A stretch of DNA of 64,000 nt from CALKWS01 sp051020515 (GTDB lineage Bacteria; Actinomycetota; Actinomycetes; Actinomycetales; Beutenbergiaceae): positions 1,612,001 through 1,676,000 of the forward strand of contig NZ_CP194857.1 in NCBI RefSeq assembly GCF_051020515.1. Reading direction: 5' to 3'. The notes under the pieces are model-generated. The model was not told where the DNA came from, did no database searches, and was given only the letters and a program-made list of their open reading frames with translations. Numbering within the stretch: position 1 is the first letter of the stretch; each line of letters starts with the position of its first letter. A program made the translations under genes and the position numbers. Below are positions 1 through 10,073 of the stretch, one piece after another.

Positions 1-456
1 GTTCGCTGCCACGAACTGCGGATCGGGAGTTGAGCCGCTCGGCCTGGCCGGGTCCTCCAGGACGAGGGCGGCGATGTACCGGGGGCGTGCCAGCGCGGCA
101 CGCAGTGCGAGAAACCCCCCGAGCGAGTGCCCGATGAGTGCCACCGGTTCACCGATGTGCTCGAGCACAGCCAGCACGTCGTCGAGCATGACGTCCGGGG
201 CGGCGTCGAGCTGATCCTCGGCAAACCGAGGGGAGCGGCCGTGGCCGCGTAGGTCCGGAGAGTGGATGTCCCACCGCTCCTGCCAGTGTGAGACCAGGTC
301 CGGCCACGCGGTGCCGGCGTCGGTGACTCCATGTAGGAGCACCACGGGCCTGGCCCCGCTGGCCGTATCGGTGAGTGTGTAGTGGCTGCACAGGGCAAGG
401 CTAGGGCCGTGGTGGCGCGGTACCGCGAAACCTGGGAATAGACCGTCCGCGCGCAT
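1..456 (-). CDS. Alpha/beta hydrolase, C-terminus cut by window edge
   Basis: The minus strand reads open from an ATG at 456 to the window edge, giving 152 residues with no stop. It has the alpha/beta-hydrolase hallmarks in order: an oxyanion stretch VVLLHGVTD near residue 40, DLRGHGRS near residue 67, and the nucleophile elbow GHSLGG near residue 109, whose Ser is the predicted nucleophile. The acid and His of the triad lie outside the window. Substrate is unknown; the family covers esterases, lipases and haloperoxidase-like enzymes. It is divergent from dnaK. A HAIR-like HspR site ends one base before its start codon, and a TATTAG hexamer sits only about 8 bases upstream of ATG, so the mRNA may be leaderless and HspR-controlled (inference). 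Confidence 0.85.
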   Translation of the reverse strand, partial: MRADGLFPGFAVPRHHGPSLALCSHYTLTDTASGARPVVLLHGVTDAGTAWPDLVSHWQERWDIHSPDLRGHGRSPRFAEDQLDAAPDVMLDDVLAVLEHIGEPVALIGHSLGGFLALRAALARPRYIAALVLEDPARPSGSTPDPQFVAAN

Positions 457-457
457 A

Positions 458-478
458 GTTGAGCCTAATAGACTCAAG
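458..478. promoter_or_regulatory. HAIR-like HspR operator 1 (dnaK/hydrolase intergenic)
   Basis: The right arm ACTCAAG matches the HAIR consensus CTTGAGT-N7-ACTCAAG perfectly and the left arm GTTGAGC matches 5 of 7, with the exact 7-base spacer. HAIR elements are the known binding sites of HspR, which is encoded by the fourth gene of the operon. This copy lies next to the divergent hydrolase start. Confidence 0.75.
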
Positions 479-493
479 TTCTTCGATCTGGGT

Positions 494-541
494 TTGACAA
501 CGGAATCCGGGCAGGTGAATCTTGAGTGCGCACGACTCAAC
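494..541 (+). promoter_or_regulatory. dnaK operon promoter with HAIR operator 2
   Basis: A perfect -35 hexamer TTGACA lies at 494-499. A weak -10 region (GAATCT, 517-522) follows at 17 bases. A near-perfect HAIR, CTTGAGT-N7-ACTCAAC (13 of 14 arm positions), occupies 521-541 and overlaps the end of the -10. This placement fits classical repression by HspR bound with DnaK as co-repressor. Confidence 0.75.
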
Positions 542-622
542 CGTGAACCTTTCGAGGCTCACCAGCGCCACGAACATCCCCGAATCAATCGCCGGCCCAC
601 AGGCCGGGAAGGAGCAATCACC

Positions 623-2508
<1,886 letters not shown>

Positions 2509-2512
<4 letters not shown>

Positions 2513-3144
2513 GCGAGTCCGAGTTCGAGGGTAAGCCGGTGATTCGCGACAAGCGGCGCATCGACCCCGAGACCGGTCAGCGCCGCGAGGAGATGCCGGA
2601 AGCCACCGAGCCGGGCGCCGTCTCCCCAGACGGCGCCCCGGCCGGGGGCACCCCGGAAGCGTCCGACGACGAGTCCCCAGCCGAGCCCGACCCGGTGGCC
2701 GAAGCCAAGGCGGAGGCGGCGGATCTGTTCGACCAGCTGCAACGCGCGAAGGCGGACCTGTACAACCTGGACCAGCGGTTCAACAACTACGTGCGTCGCT
2801 CCCGTGCGGAGGTGGAATCGGCACAGAGCCTGGGCGTGGCCGATGTGGTCGAGACCCTGATCCCGGTGCTGGACGACATCGCCGCGGCACGTGAGCACGA
2901 GGAACTGTCCGGCCCGTTCGGTGCGATCGCCGAGAAGCTGGAGTCCAGTCTCGCCGGCAAGTACGGAGTGGCACGCTTCGGTGCCGTCGGTGAGCCGTTC
3001 GATCCGGAGGTGCACGAGGCCTTGATGCACGAGCACAGCGAGGAGGCGACCGAGAATACGATCGCCACCGTGTTGCAGCCCGGGTACCGCGTGGGCGATC
3101 GGGTGGTCCGGCCGGCGCGGGTGGCGGTGTCCGGGCCGCAGTGA
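2509..3144 (+). CDS. grpE: Nucleotide exchange factor GrpE
   Basis: GrpE stimulates ADP release from DnaK. The 211-residue protein starts at a GTG that overlaps the dnaK stop as GTGA, indicating translational coupling. Residues 1-60 are a charged, Pro/Glu-rich tail. A coiled coil with AKADLYNLDQRFNNYVRRS follows near residues 83-101, and then the beta-wing domain with the GrpE signature around FDPEVHEALMHEHSEE, ending in GYRVGDRVVRPARVAV. Length and order are typical of actinobacterial GrpE. Confidence 0.96.
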
Positions 3145-3216
3145 ACTCGACCGCTCGCACGAGACCAAACGGCGCATGAGATTGCACGCGACAATGAACC
3201 AGGGAGGTGAGGTGCC

Positions 3217-4245
3217 ATGAGCGGACAGGACTGGCTGGAGAAGGACTTCTACCGCACCCTCGGAGTGTCCAAGGATGCCGATGCGGCTGCGGTCAAGAAG
3301 GCCTACCGCAAACTGGCCCGCAAGTGGCACCCCGACCAGAACCCGGGTGACGCGGCCGCGGAGCGGAAGTTCAAGGAGATCGGCGAGGCCTACGCGGTGC
3401 TCTCCGATACCGAGCAGCGCAAGCAGTACGACGCGCTACGCGCCATGGCCGGGGGCGGCCCGCGGTTCGCCTCCGGCCCCGGCGGCGCCGGTGCCACTGG
3501 TTTCGAGGACCTGTTCAACGGCATGTTCGCCGGTGGCGGGGGCGCAGGGCCACGGGTGCGCTACTCCAGCGGTGGACCCGGGGGCGCCGGCGGTGCCGGT
3601 GGTCCGGACCTGGACGACCTGCTCGGGGGACTGTTCGGTGGTGGTGCGGGGCCGCAGGCCGGCGGCGGGCGATCCGGTTTCGGGTTCGGTGGCCAGAAAG
3701 GTGGCGACATCACCACGTCCGCGCACCTACCCTTCCGGACCGCGGTGGAGGGCTCCACGGTCACTCTGACCATGGAGGGCGGACGCTCGATGAACGTCCG
3801 CATCCCCGCCGGGGTGCGGGACGGGCAGAAGATCCGCCTGGCCGGAAGGGGCCAGCCCGGTATCGGCGGGGGCGCACCCGGCGACCTCGTGGTCACCGTG
3901 CACGTGGACCCGCACCCGGTGTTCGGGATCAGTGGGAACAATCTCACCATCACCGTGCCGATCACCTTCCCGGAGGCGGTGGAGGGTGCCACGATCTCGG
4001 TGCCGACCCTGTCCGGGGACAGCGTGCGGCTGAAGGTCCCGGCCGGCACCCAGTCCGGGGCCCGGTTGCGGGTCAAGGGCAAGGGTGTGAAGACGGCGAG
4101 GGGCACCGGTGACCTGATCGTCACGGTGCAGGTCGCCGTCCCGAGGAACCTGTCCAAGCAGGCCAAGTCGGCGTTGGACACGTTCGTCGCCGCAAGCGAT
4201 GACACCGACCCGCGCGCCGGCCTGGCGGATGCGGCAAGGGCATGA
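3217..4245 (+). CDS. dnaJ: DnaJ-family co-chaperone without zinc finger (CbpA-like)
   Basis: This J protein stimulates the DnaK ATPase and delivers clients. The 342-residue protein starts at ATG 3217 behind a strong AGGGAGGTGA. The J domain covers residues 10-75, with the HPD tripeptide in WHPDQNP near residue 38. A Gly-rich linker follows at about 80-155, then the DnaJ C-terminal beta-sandwich domains from about 165 on. No CxxCxGxG repeats are present, so this is a type II (CbpA/DnaJ1-like) member; many actinobacteria carry a second, zinc-finger DnaJ elsewhere. Its stop lies one base before the hspR start. Confidence 0.95.
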   Translation: MSGQDWLEKDFYRTLGVSKDADAAAVKKAYRKLARKWHPDQNPGDAAAERKFKEIGEAYAVLSDTEQRKQYDALRAMAGGGPRFASGPGGAGATGFEDLFNGMFAGGGGAGPRVRYSSGGPGGAGGAGGPDLDDLLGGLFGGGAGPQAGGGRSGFGFGGQKGGDITTSAHLPFRTAVEGSTVTLTMEGGRSMNVRIPAGVRDGQKIRLAGRGQPGIGGGAPGDLVVTVHVDPHPVFGISGNNLTITVPITFPEAVEGATISVPTLSGDSVRLKVPAGTQSGARLRVKGKGVKTARGTGDLIVTVQVAVPRNLSKQAKSALDTFVAASDDTDPRAGLADAARA

Positions 4246-4246
4246 G

Positions 4247-4669
4247 ATGCCAGGCGCTCACTACACCACTCCACGGCTGGCGATCTCCGCAGCCGCGGAA
4301 CTGGCGGGCATGCACCCGCAGACGCTGCGCCAGTATGACCGCCTGGGGATCGTGGTCCCCCGCCGCACCCCAGGTCGGGGGCGGCGCTACTCCGAACGTG
4401 ACGTCGACATGCTCCGGGAGGTCCAGCGACTCTCCCAGGACGAGGGCGTCAACCTGGCCGGGATCAAACGCATCCTGGAACTGACCGAGCGGAACGAGCG
4501 CCTGGTCGCCGAGGTCCAGCGCCTGCTCGGGGTCAGCACCGGTCATCGCCGGGTGTTCACCGCGAGCGCCACCGGGGACGTCGTCGCCCTTCCGCTGGGA
4601 CAGCGTGCCCGCCAACGCGCCGGTGAGGATTCCCGGCGCGCGTTGGTGCTGTGGCGACCACTGCGCTGA
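4247..4669 (+). CDS. hspR: Heat-shock repressor HspR (MerR family)
   Basis: HspR represses dnaK-operon and clpB-type genes by binding HAIR inverted repeats with DnaK. The 140-residue protein starts at an ATG one base after the dnaJ stop. A MerR-type winged helix lies at about residues 10-80, with AAELAGMHPQTLRQYDRLG and the wing RGRRYSERDVDMLREVQ. A helical segment to about residue 105 follows, and the basic C-terminal tail is not conserved. Location as last gene of the chaperone operon and the HAIR sites at 458, 521 and 25846 support the call and autoregulation. Confidence 0.95.
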   Translation: MPGAHYTTPRLAISAAAELAGMHPQTLRQYDRLGIVVPRRTPGRGRRYSERDVDMLREVQRLSQDEGVNLAGIKRILELTERNERLVAEVQRLLGVSTGHRRVFTASATGDVVALPLGQRARQRAGEDSRRALVLWRPLR

Positions 4670-4903
4670 GATGGCCGGCGGCGTCCTTCCGGTGCCATCC
4701 CGGCCCCGGGGTACCGGTCCTGCTTCGGCGACTCCACCTTGGCGGGCATCCTCGCCGTGGGTCGCGGACCGGTCGATGGGCACCCCTGCCCATCGCGATC
4801 CGCAGTCAGGCGGCCGGTCGCTCTACTACGCTTCGGAACGACAAGGCGTGTGCGACCTGCGTTTGGGCACGCGCCGCCGACCACCAAGAAACTAGGAGTC
4901 CTT

Positions 4904-5446
4904 GTGACTGACAACTACGGCAACGCCAGCCAGCCGCAGAACCCGAACATGCCGCCGCCCCCGCCCGGCGGTCACCAGTCAGTCCCGCCGCAGCCGGGGG
5001 CACAGCAGCCCCAGGGTGGTGGCTACCAGGGCCCGCCTCCGGGGCAGAGCTACCAGCCCCCGGCCGCCGGATACGGCGCCGGCCCGGGAGGTCCTGCAGG
5101 TCCCGGCGCACCTGGCGGCCCGGGCGCCCCTGGGTGGGTCCAGGGCTATGAGCAGCAGCAGAGCGGGAACTTCTTCGCCAATCTCTTCGACTTCACCTTC
5201 AAGCGCTACATCGCCGAATCCGTGGTGAAGGTGCTGTTCATCCTGCTCCTGGTCGCCTTCGGGATCGGATACCTGTTCGCGGTCATCGCGAGTTTCTCGG
5301 CCAGCGTCGGCGCCGGATTCGCCACAATGATCCTGGGTGGGCTGCTGGCGCTGCTCTATCTGATCCTGATCCGGGTCTCGCTGGAGGCGATCGTGGCGGC
5401 GGTGCAGGCCGCCAAGAACACTGAGCAACTGCTGCAACGTCTCTGA
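4904..5446 (+). CDS. DUF4282 membrane protein with Pro/Gly-rich N-terminus
   Basis: The 180-residue protein starts at GTG 4904 with AGGAG six bases upstream. Residues 1-85 are low-complexity Pro/Gly/Gln-rich and probably cytoplasmic. The rest matches the DUF4282 pattern: NFFANLFDFTFKRYI near residues 87-101, two hydrophobic membrane segments at about 108-128 and 132-155, and a conserved tail RVSLEAIVAAVQAAKNTEQL. Function is unknown. The stop overlaps the next start as TGATG, so it is probably cotranscribed with the PNPOx-like gene. Confidence 0.85.
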   Translation: MTDNYGNASQPQNPNMPPPPPGGHQSVPPQPGAQQPQGGGYQGPPPGQSYQPPAAGYGAGPGGPAGPGAPGGPGAPGWVQGYEQQQSGNFFANLFDFTFKRYIAESVVKVLFILLLVAFGIGYLFAVIASFSASVGAGFATMILGGLLALLYLILIRVSLEAIVAAVQAAKNTEQLLQRL

Positions 5447-6089
5447 TGCGCCAATGGTTGCGGGCGCTGCCGACGTTTCCCGGCCCGCTGCCGGAGTTCG
5501 ACCCCGGCAGCGCCCCAACCGACCCGGTCACCCTGTTCACCACGTGGCTGCGCGAGGCCGCCGGGGCCGGGGTGGCGATCCCGCACGCGGCGGTGCTGTC
5601 CACTGCCGATGAGCACGGCCGGGTGAGCGGACGCACCCTGATCCTCAAGGACCTGCACGCGAGCGGCTGGGTCTTCGCCACCCAGTGCACCAGCCCCAAG
5701 GGTCAGGACATGGCGGCCAACCCCTACGCCGCACTGACCTTCTTCTGGCCCGCCGTGGGCCGTCAGGTGCGGGTACAGGGTGGGGTGGGGCGACTGTTCG
5801 CCGAGGCCGGTGCCGCGGACTTCCTGGCGCGGCCACCCGGTTCGCGGGCCGCATGCCGCACGGTGCGCAGAGCCAGCCTCTGGGTTCGCGGCAGGAGTAC
5901 TGGGACGCCTATGCGCAATCACTGGCCGAGGTCGAGGCCGACCCGGACCTGGTGGCCCCGCACTGGGCCGCCTACGCTATTCGTCCGGAGTGGGTGGAGT
6001 TCTGGCAGGCCACCACTGACCGCGGCCAGGTCCGGCTGCGCTACACCGCGGCGGACGGAGCCTGGACCAGCGGTCTTCGCTGGCCCTGA
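5446..6089 (+). CDS. PNPOx-family FMN flavoenzyme (pyridoxamine 5'-phosphate oxidase-like), frameshifted
   Basis: Homologues oxidise pyridoxine or pyridoxamine 5'-phosphate to PLP using FMN. The first frame gives the split-barrel domain with GRVSGRTLILKDLHASGWVF (about residues 48-67) and QDMAANPYAALTFFWP. The C-terminal dimerisation region, with AQSQPLGSRQEYWDAY and a terminal RLRYTAADGAW, continues in another frame. A single missing base near 5845-5853, in a G/C-rich run, separates them. Adding one base gives 214 residues, the usual family length. The N-terminus lacks a long pre-barrel extension, so the exact substrate (PNP or another pyridoxal-like compound) is not certain. Confidence 0.8.
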
Positions 6090-6093
6090 CCCG

Positions 6094-7779
6094 TCAGTCC
6101 GCAGGCCGGCCCGGGTGCACCAGGAACGGTTCGAGCAGACCGTCGGAGGCGAGGTTCGCCAACTCCGCAGCCGAGTCCGCCGGCACGTCCGGTGCGTCGT
6201 AGGCACCATCGCCCGCAGCGGTCATCGCGGATACGGAGCGCAGCCCGAGGCGGCGCTGCAACAACGATTCGCTCACTGCGACGGTGCTCACCGCATCGCG
6301 CTGCAGCGCGGTGGTGTACCGGCTGAGCAGCCCCGAACGCATCACCACATACGCGCCCGCGATCGTGTGTCCGAGGGCGCGGTAGGCGACCAGCGCCGCG
6401 CCGACGGCGAAGGGCAGCAGCACCGCTCCTGTCCAGATCCATCCGAATCCGATGACGTCGGTCCGCGCCAGCCACCACAGCACACCGGTCACGATCGCCG
6501 CGGTCGCCAGCGCCCACCACAACCGGCGCCGCAACGCCGCACCCGGGTGCGGCTGCAACGGGGCGGTGATCGGATTGACGTCGGTCTGCAGCACCTCGCC
6601 GCCGACCCGGCAGGCCACCGCGCGCGGACCCCGCGGCAGAATCGTGGTCGGATCGGAGGAGGACCATGCGTCCAACCCGGTGGTGATCACGGTGGTATCG
6701 GTGACACCGAGCCAGCGCCACAGCAACGGTTCGGCGATCGCCACGCCCCGGATCCGGCCCTCGTCCCGGTTCACCTCCTTGGTGTGGAACAGGCCTTGGC
6801 GGGTGCGCAGCATGGTGGTCTCGGCACCGAACACCCGGGAGAGTTCGAACCTCCAGTGCGAGGTGAAGAACGTGATCGCCATGCCCAGCACACCGACCAT
6901 CGCCACCACGCCCACCGCGATCGCGGTCCGGCCGGCCCAATCCAGATCGTCCCATGCCACCAGGTTCCGGCCGTAACTGAGTACGTCGAGGTTGAACGTC
7001 GCCGCGAGCCAGAAACCGCCCCAGAGCACTCCGGCGGCCAGCACCAGGGCCCAGATGTTGAACAGGTTGTAGAGCACCCATCGCGGCTGCAGCCGGCTGA
7101 GGATCTGCGGTGCCCGCTCTGGCATGGGATCGTCGCTGCCCTGGCTGCCGGCGTCTGTGGACTCGGCCTCCACCTGGTGGTCGCCGTCGTCTGGTGACTG
7201 CGGGGTCCGCCCCGCCGCGACGGTGCCGCTCGAGGGCCGACGGCGGTCCCGCAGCAGGATGCGCTGTAGTTGCTCGGCGTCTGCTGCCAGCACGGCGTCC
7301 AGGTCGAAGGCGGCCTCCCCGGCGGCGCTCTGCTGCCCGGCGCCGATCCGCACGATGCGCAGCCCGGACAGCCGGTGTCGCAGCCGGGCCTCGACGTCGA
7401 CCGATCGGATCCGGTCCCGGCGTACCGAACGGTACCGGCGCACCAGCACACCGGTGCGCCGTTCGACGTAGTCCTCGCTGACCCGGTAGCGGGTGAAGAC
7501 CCAGCGCAGCGCGTCGCTGATGGCCCCGAGGACGCCGAAGACCGCGATCGCCACGAACGGCCACATGCTGCTCATGTCGGCCTCGACGTCGAACACCGTG
7601 ATCGCCACGATGCCCGGCGCCAGGGAGATGACCGTTTGCAGCGCGTCCACCCAGATCATCCGGGAGTGCAGACGCTGCCAGGGTGCGTCGGTCTGCACCA
7701 GTGGCGCGGTGCTGGTGGCCACGTCGCCGGAGATGTCGGCCCGCGTCGTGTCGTCCGCGCGGATCTCCTCGCCGCTCAC
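6094..7779 (-). CDS. PH-domain (bPH2/YdbT-like) integral membrane protein
   Basis: The 561-residue protein starts at a GTG overlapping the upstream gene's stop (GTGA). It has repeated units of two hydrophobic helices followed by a bacterial PH-like (bPH2, formerly DUF304) domain. The first bPH2 begins near RYRVSEDYVERRTGVLVRRYRS (shown across residues 77-98), others near residues 320 and 480, and membrane pairs lie at about 35-70, 215-290 and 420-455. This is the architecture of B. subtilis YdbT, a partner of YdbS implicated in resistance to an antimicrobial peptide. It is the third gene of a TetR-PH-PH operon. Function here is inferred only from architecture. Confidence 0.8.
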   Translation of the reverse strand: MSGEEIRADDTTRADISGDVATSTAPLVQTDAPWQRLHSRMIWVDALQTVISLAPGIVAITVFDVEADMSSMWPFVAIAVFGVLGAISDALRWVFTRYRVSEDYVERRTGVLVRRYRSVRRDRIRSVDVEARLRHRLSGLRIVRIGAGQQSAAGEAAFDLDAVLAADAEQLQRILLRDRRRPSSGTVAAGRTPQSPDDGDHQVEAESTDAGSQGSDDPMPERAPQILSRLQPRWVLYNLFNIWALVLAAGVLWGGFWLAATFNLDVLSYGRNLVAWDDLDWAGRTAIAVGVVAMVGVLGMAITFFTSHWRFELSRVFGAETTMLRTRQGLFHTKEVNRDEGRIRGVAIAEPLLWRWLGVTDTTVITTGLDAWSSSDPTTILPRGPRAVACRVGGEVLQTDVNPITAPLQPHPGAALRRRLWWALATAAIVTGVLWWLARTDVIGFGWIWTGAVLLPFAVGAALVAYRALGHTIAGAYVVMRSGLLSRYTTALQRDAVSTVAVSESLLQRRLGLRSVSAMTAAGDGAYDAPDVPADSAAELANLASDGLLEPFLVHPGRPAD

Positions 7780-8360
7780 GTGGCATCCCCCGGGGTACGC
7801 TCGGTGATCAGGGTCAGGCGCTCGGCGACGTCGGCCGCCACGTCGGCGTCCAGGCCGTTGATCTCGATGGCCCCCGAGGATGATGCGGTGGTGACACGCA
7901 CCGTGGCCAGCCCCAGCAGCTGCTCGAAGGGTCCACGGACGGAGTCCACGGTCTGGATGCGGGAGATCGGCGCGACCCGCCACTCCTTCACGACCCACCC
8001 GCTGCGGGCGTAGACGGCTTCGTCGGTGACCTCCCAGCGGTGCACCGCGAAGCGCCACCAGGGCTCCACGGCGACGCTCACCAACGTCCCCAGTGCGGAG
8101 ATGATGATCGCGGCGATCAGCCACGGCCGGGCCGCTTCCCACAGCACGTAAGCCACGATCGAACCGGCCAGCAGCAGGCCGGGGAAGACCAGCGCCTGCA
8201 GGATCCACAACGTGGTGACCGAGCGTTCAAGCCGGTGCTGCGGTGGGCGCAACTGGCGCGGGACCGGGCGTTCGTCGGGGTCGTCGCCGGTGGTGCCAGG
8301 AGTACTGGCGGCGGCGTTGGTATTGGCGTCCGGCTCGTTCGGGTCCGGTGTACCGGTCAT
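7776..8360 (-). CDS. PH-domain (bPH2/YdbS-like) membrane protein
   Basis: The 194-residue protein has an acidic, Pro/Thr-rich N-terminus of about 35 residues and two membrane helices (about 48-72 and 78-100). A single bPH2 domain follows, with WEVTDEAVYARSGWVVKE and VAPISRIQTVDSVRGPFEQL, a motif typical of YdbS-type proteins. It starts two bases after the TetR stop and overlaps the start of the larger bPH2 gene, so the three genes form one tight operon. YdbS and YdbT homologues are usually paired. Confidence 0.82.
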   Translation of the reverse strand: MTGTPDPNEPDANTNAAASTPGTTGDDPDERPVPRQLRPPQHRLERSVTTLWILQALVFPGLLLAGSIVAYVLWEAARPWLIAAIIISALGTLVSVAVEPWWRFAVHRWEVTDEAVYARSGWVVKEWRVAPISRIQTVDSVRGPFEQLLGLATVRVTTASSSGAIEINGLDADVAADVAERLTLITERTPGDAT

Positions 8361-8361
8361 G

Positions 8362-9021
8362 TCAGGCCCCCTGGGTGGCGTGGTGAGGTGGTGGGTTCGG
8401 CGGTGGCTGGTTCCGGATGGCGTGGTCGATGAAGTCGATCAGGGCTGCGGTCTGGGCATCGAGGTCGGTGTGCTCGTCGGCCATCCAGGCCCCGAGCACA
8501 CCCTCGGTGGCGCGGATGATGATGACGGCGACGTCGGTGACGACGAAGTCGCGGAACTCCCCGGCCCGCTGACCGTCGGTGAGGATGCGGCTGATCGCCT
8601 CGACCTCCCCGGCGATCACCTCCAGGAACGGCCGCGCGCCCGCGGCGTCGCGATGGTTCATCACGATCTCGGTCATGGCCAGGAACTGAGCGCGATGCCG
8701 GGCGAAGTAGTCGATCTGAGCGCTGACCCAGGTGCGGATCAGGTCGGTGGCAGTCCTCGCCGCCGCGAGCTCGGCGCGCATGTGAGCCTCGGTGTCAGCG
8801 AAGAAGTCGGTCACCACCTGGGTGAGCAGGTCGTCCTTGCCGGCGAAGTGATAGGAGATCACGCTCTTGCTGATGCCGGCGCGCCGCGCGATCCGGGACA
8901 GCGAGGCCCCGGAGTACCCGGTCTCGGCCACGGTTTCGATCGCGGCCCTGACGATCTGGGCCCGGCGTGCCTGCTCGATGAAGGACCGTTGTCGCCCGTT
9001 CGCCCTGGTTTTCGACCGCAT
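8362..9021 (-). CDS. TetR-family transcriptional regulator
   Basis: The 219-residue protein starts at ATG 9021. The helix-turn-helix domain is at about residues 12-60: IVRAAIETVAETGYSGASLS is followed by IARRAGISKSVISYHFAGKD, a canonical TetR_N recognition helix. The C-terminal ligand domain (about 75-210) carries no obvious subfamily motif. It heads the TetR-PH-PH operon and is divergent from the LLM oxidoreductase at 9066. A perfect 6-2-6 palindrome in the 44-base gap is its likely operator, so it probably controls both directions. The inducer is unknown. Confidence 0.9.
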   Translation of the reverse strand: MRSKTRANGRQRSFIEQARRAQIVRAAIETVAETGYSGASLSRIARRAGISKSVISYHFAGKDDLLTQVVTDFFADTEAHMRAELAAARTATDLIRTWVSAQIDYFARHRAQFLAMTEIVMNHRDAAGARPFLEVIAGEVEAISRILTDGQRAGEFRDFVVTDVAVIIIRATEGVLGAWMADEHTDLDAQTAALIDFIDHAIRNQPPPNPPPHHATQGA

Positions 9022-9032
9022 GGATGCAGAAT

Positions 9033-9046
9033 AGGCCGGTCGGCCT
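9033..9046. promoter_or_regulatory. Putative TetR operator, AGGCCG-GT-CGGCCT palindrome
   Basis: A perfect inverted repeat with 6-base arms and a 2-base centre lies in the 44-base divergent intergenic region, 12 bases from the TetR start and 20 from the oxidoreductase start. Short GC-rich palindromes of this size are common TetR-family sites. No experimental evidence is available. Confidence 0.55.
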
Positions 9047-9065
9047 GACTGCCACAATGCTTTTC

Positions 9066-9935
9066 ATGACCGAACAGAGCCCTGGCACCGCCCAGAACCC
9101 GACGCCCGCACAGAGCCCGACGACGGCACAGCAGCGTCCGGTGCGCATCGCCGTGCAGATCCAGCCCCAGCACGCCGACTACGCCGCGATCCGCGACGCG
9201 GTACGCCGCGCCGAGGACATTGGAGTCGACGTCGCGTTCAACTGGGACCACTTCTTCCCCCTCAACGGTGACCCCGATGGCAAGCACTTCGAGTGCTGGA
9301 CCATGCTCGGTGCGTGGGCGGAGCAGACCTCCAGCATCCAGCTGGGTGCCCTGGTCGCGTGCAACTCCTACCGGAACCCGGACCTGCTTGCGGACATGGC
9401 CCGCACGGTCGACCACATCAGCGGTGGTCGGTTGATCCTGGGTCTGGGTGCCGGTTGGTTCGCGAAGGACTACGAGGCCTACGGGTACGAGTTCGGCACC
9501 CCCGGCACCCGCTTGGATGCACTGGGCGAGGCGCTACCCCGGATCCGGCACCGGCTGGACGTGCTCAATCCCGCCCCTGCCGGGCCGATGCCGCTGCTGA
9601 TCGGTGGCGCCGGGGAGAAGAAGACGCTGCGCATGGTGGCCGAGCACGCCGACATCTGGCACTCCTTCGCCACGGGTGCGGAACTGGACCACAAGCTCTC
9701 GGTGCTGCGGGCGCACTGCGACGCCGTGGGCCGGGACGTGGGTGAGATCGAGGTCTCTGCGGGCGCCGGCCCCCGCGGCCGGGACGGGAACACGCTGCCC
9801 GAACCGGCTGAGTCAGGGGAAGCGCTGCGCGCCCAGGGCGTGCGCCTGTTCACCCTGGGCACCTCCGGCCCGGACTACGACATGACCGGCTTCGACCGGT
9901 GGATCGCGTGGCGCGACGAGGTCAACGGCGCGTAG
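9066..9935 (+). CDS. LLM-class F420-dependent oxidoreductase
   Basis: Members are TIM-barrel enzymes that use F420 or FMN. From ATG 9066 the protein has 289 residues (upstream ATG 9057 is possible). A Pro/Thr/Gln-rich leader covers about residues 1-22. The barrel then has IAVQIQPQHADYAAIRDAV, VAFNWDHFFP near residues 58-67, MARTVDHISGGRLILGLGAG near 115-134 (the family's cofactor-binding stretch), and PLLIGGAGEKKTLRMVAEHAD near 176-196. Actinobacterial proteins of this group are annotated as TIGR03560-like F420 oxidoreductases; the substrate is unknown. It is divergent from the TetR gene. Confidence 0.85.
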   Translation: MTEQSPGTAQNPTPAQSPTTAQQRPVRIAVQIQPQHADYAAIRDAVRRAEDIGVDVAFNWDHFFPLNGDPDGKHFECWTMLGAWAEQTSSIQLGALVACNSYRNPDLLADMARTVDHISGGRLILGLGAGWFAKDYEAYGYEFGTPGTRLDALGEALPRIRHRLDVLNPAPAGPMPLLIGGAGEKKTLRMVAEHADIWHSFATGAELDHKLSVLRAHCDAVGRDVGEIEVSAGAGPRGRDGNTLPEPAESGEALRAQGVRLFTLGTSGPDYDMTGFDRWIAWRDEVNGA

Positions 9936-9984
9936 TGGTCCGCCGAGCGGGCCGGCCGCCGGCACCGGGCGGCGCTGAGCCGCC

Positions 9985-10027
9985 CGGACCGTCCGGACCG
10001 TCCGGACCGCTCGGACCGCTCGGACCG
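9985..10027. repeat. Tandem 9-base repeat CGGACCGTC/CGGACCGCT
   Basis: About 4.8 head-to-tail copies of a 9-mer occupy the convergent gap between the oxidoreductase and the prolyl oligopeptidase. The first two copies end in GTC and the next two in GCT. It is noncoding on both strands. Confidence 0.8.
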
Positions 10028-10073
10028 GCGACCGGACTCGACCCGCTCGCAGACCCTCGGCCGGCGGCCGGAC

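Noticed and set aside
5446..7197. Apparent 583-codon plus-strand gene
   Set aside because: Only the first 135 codons are real PNPOx sequence. After the frameshift near 5850 it runs through the wrong frame and then antisense to the bPH2 gene.
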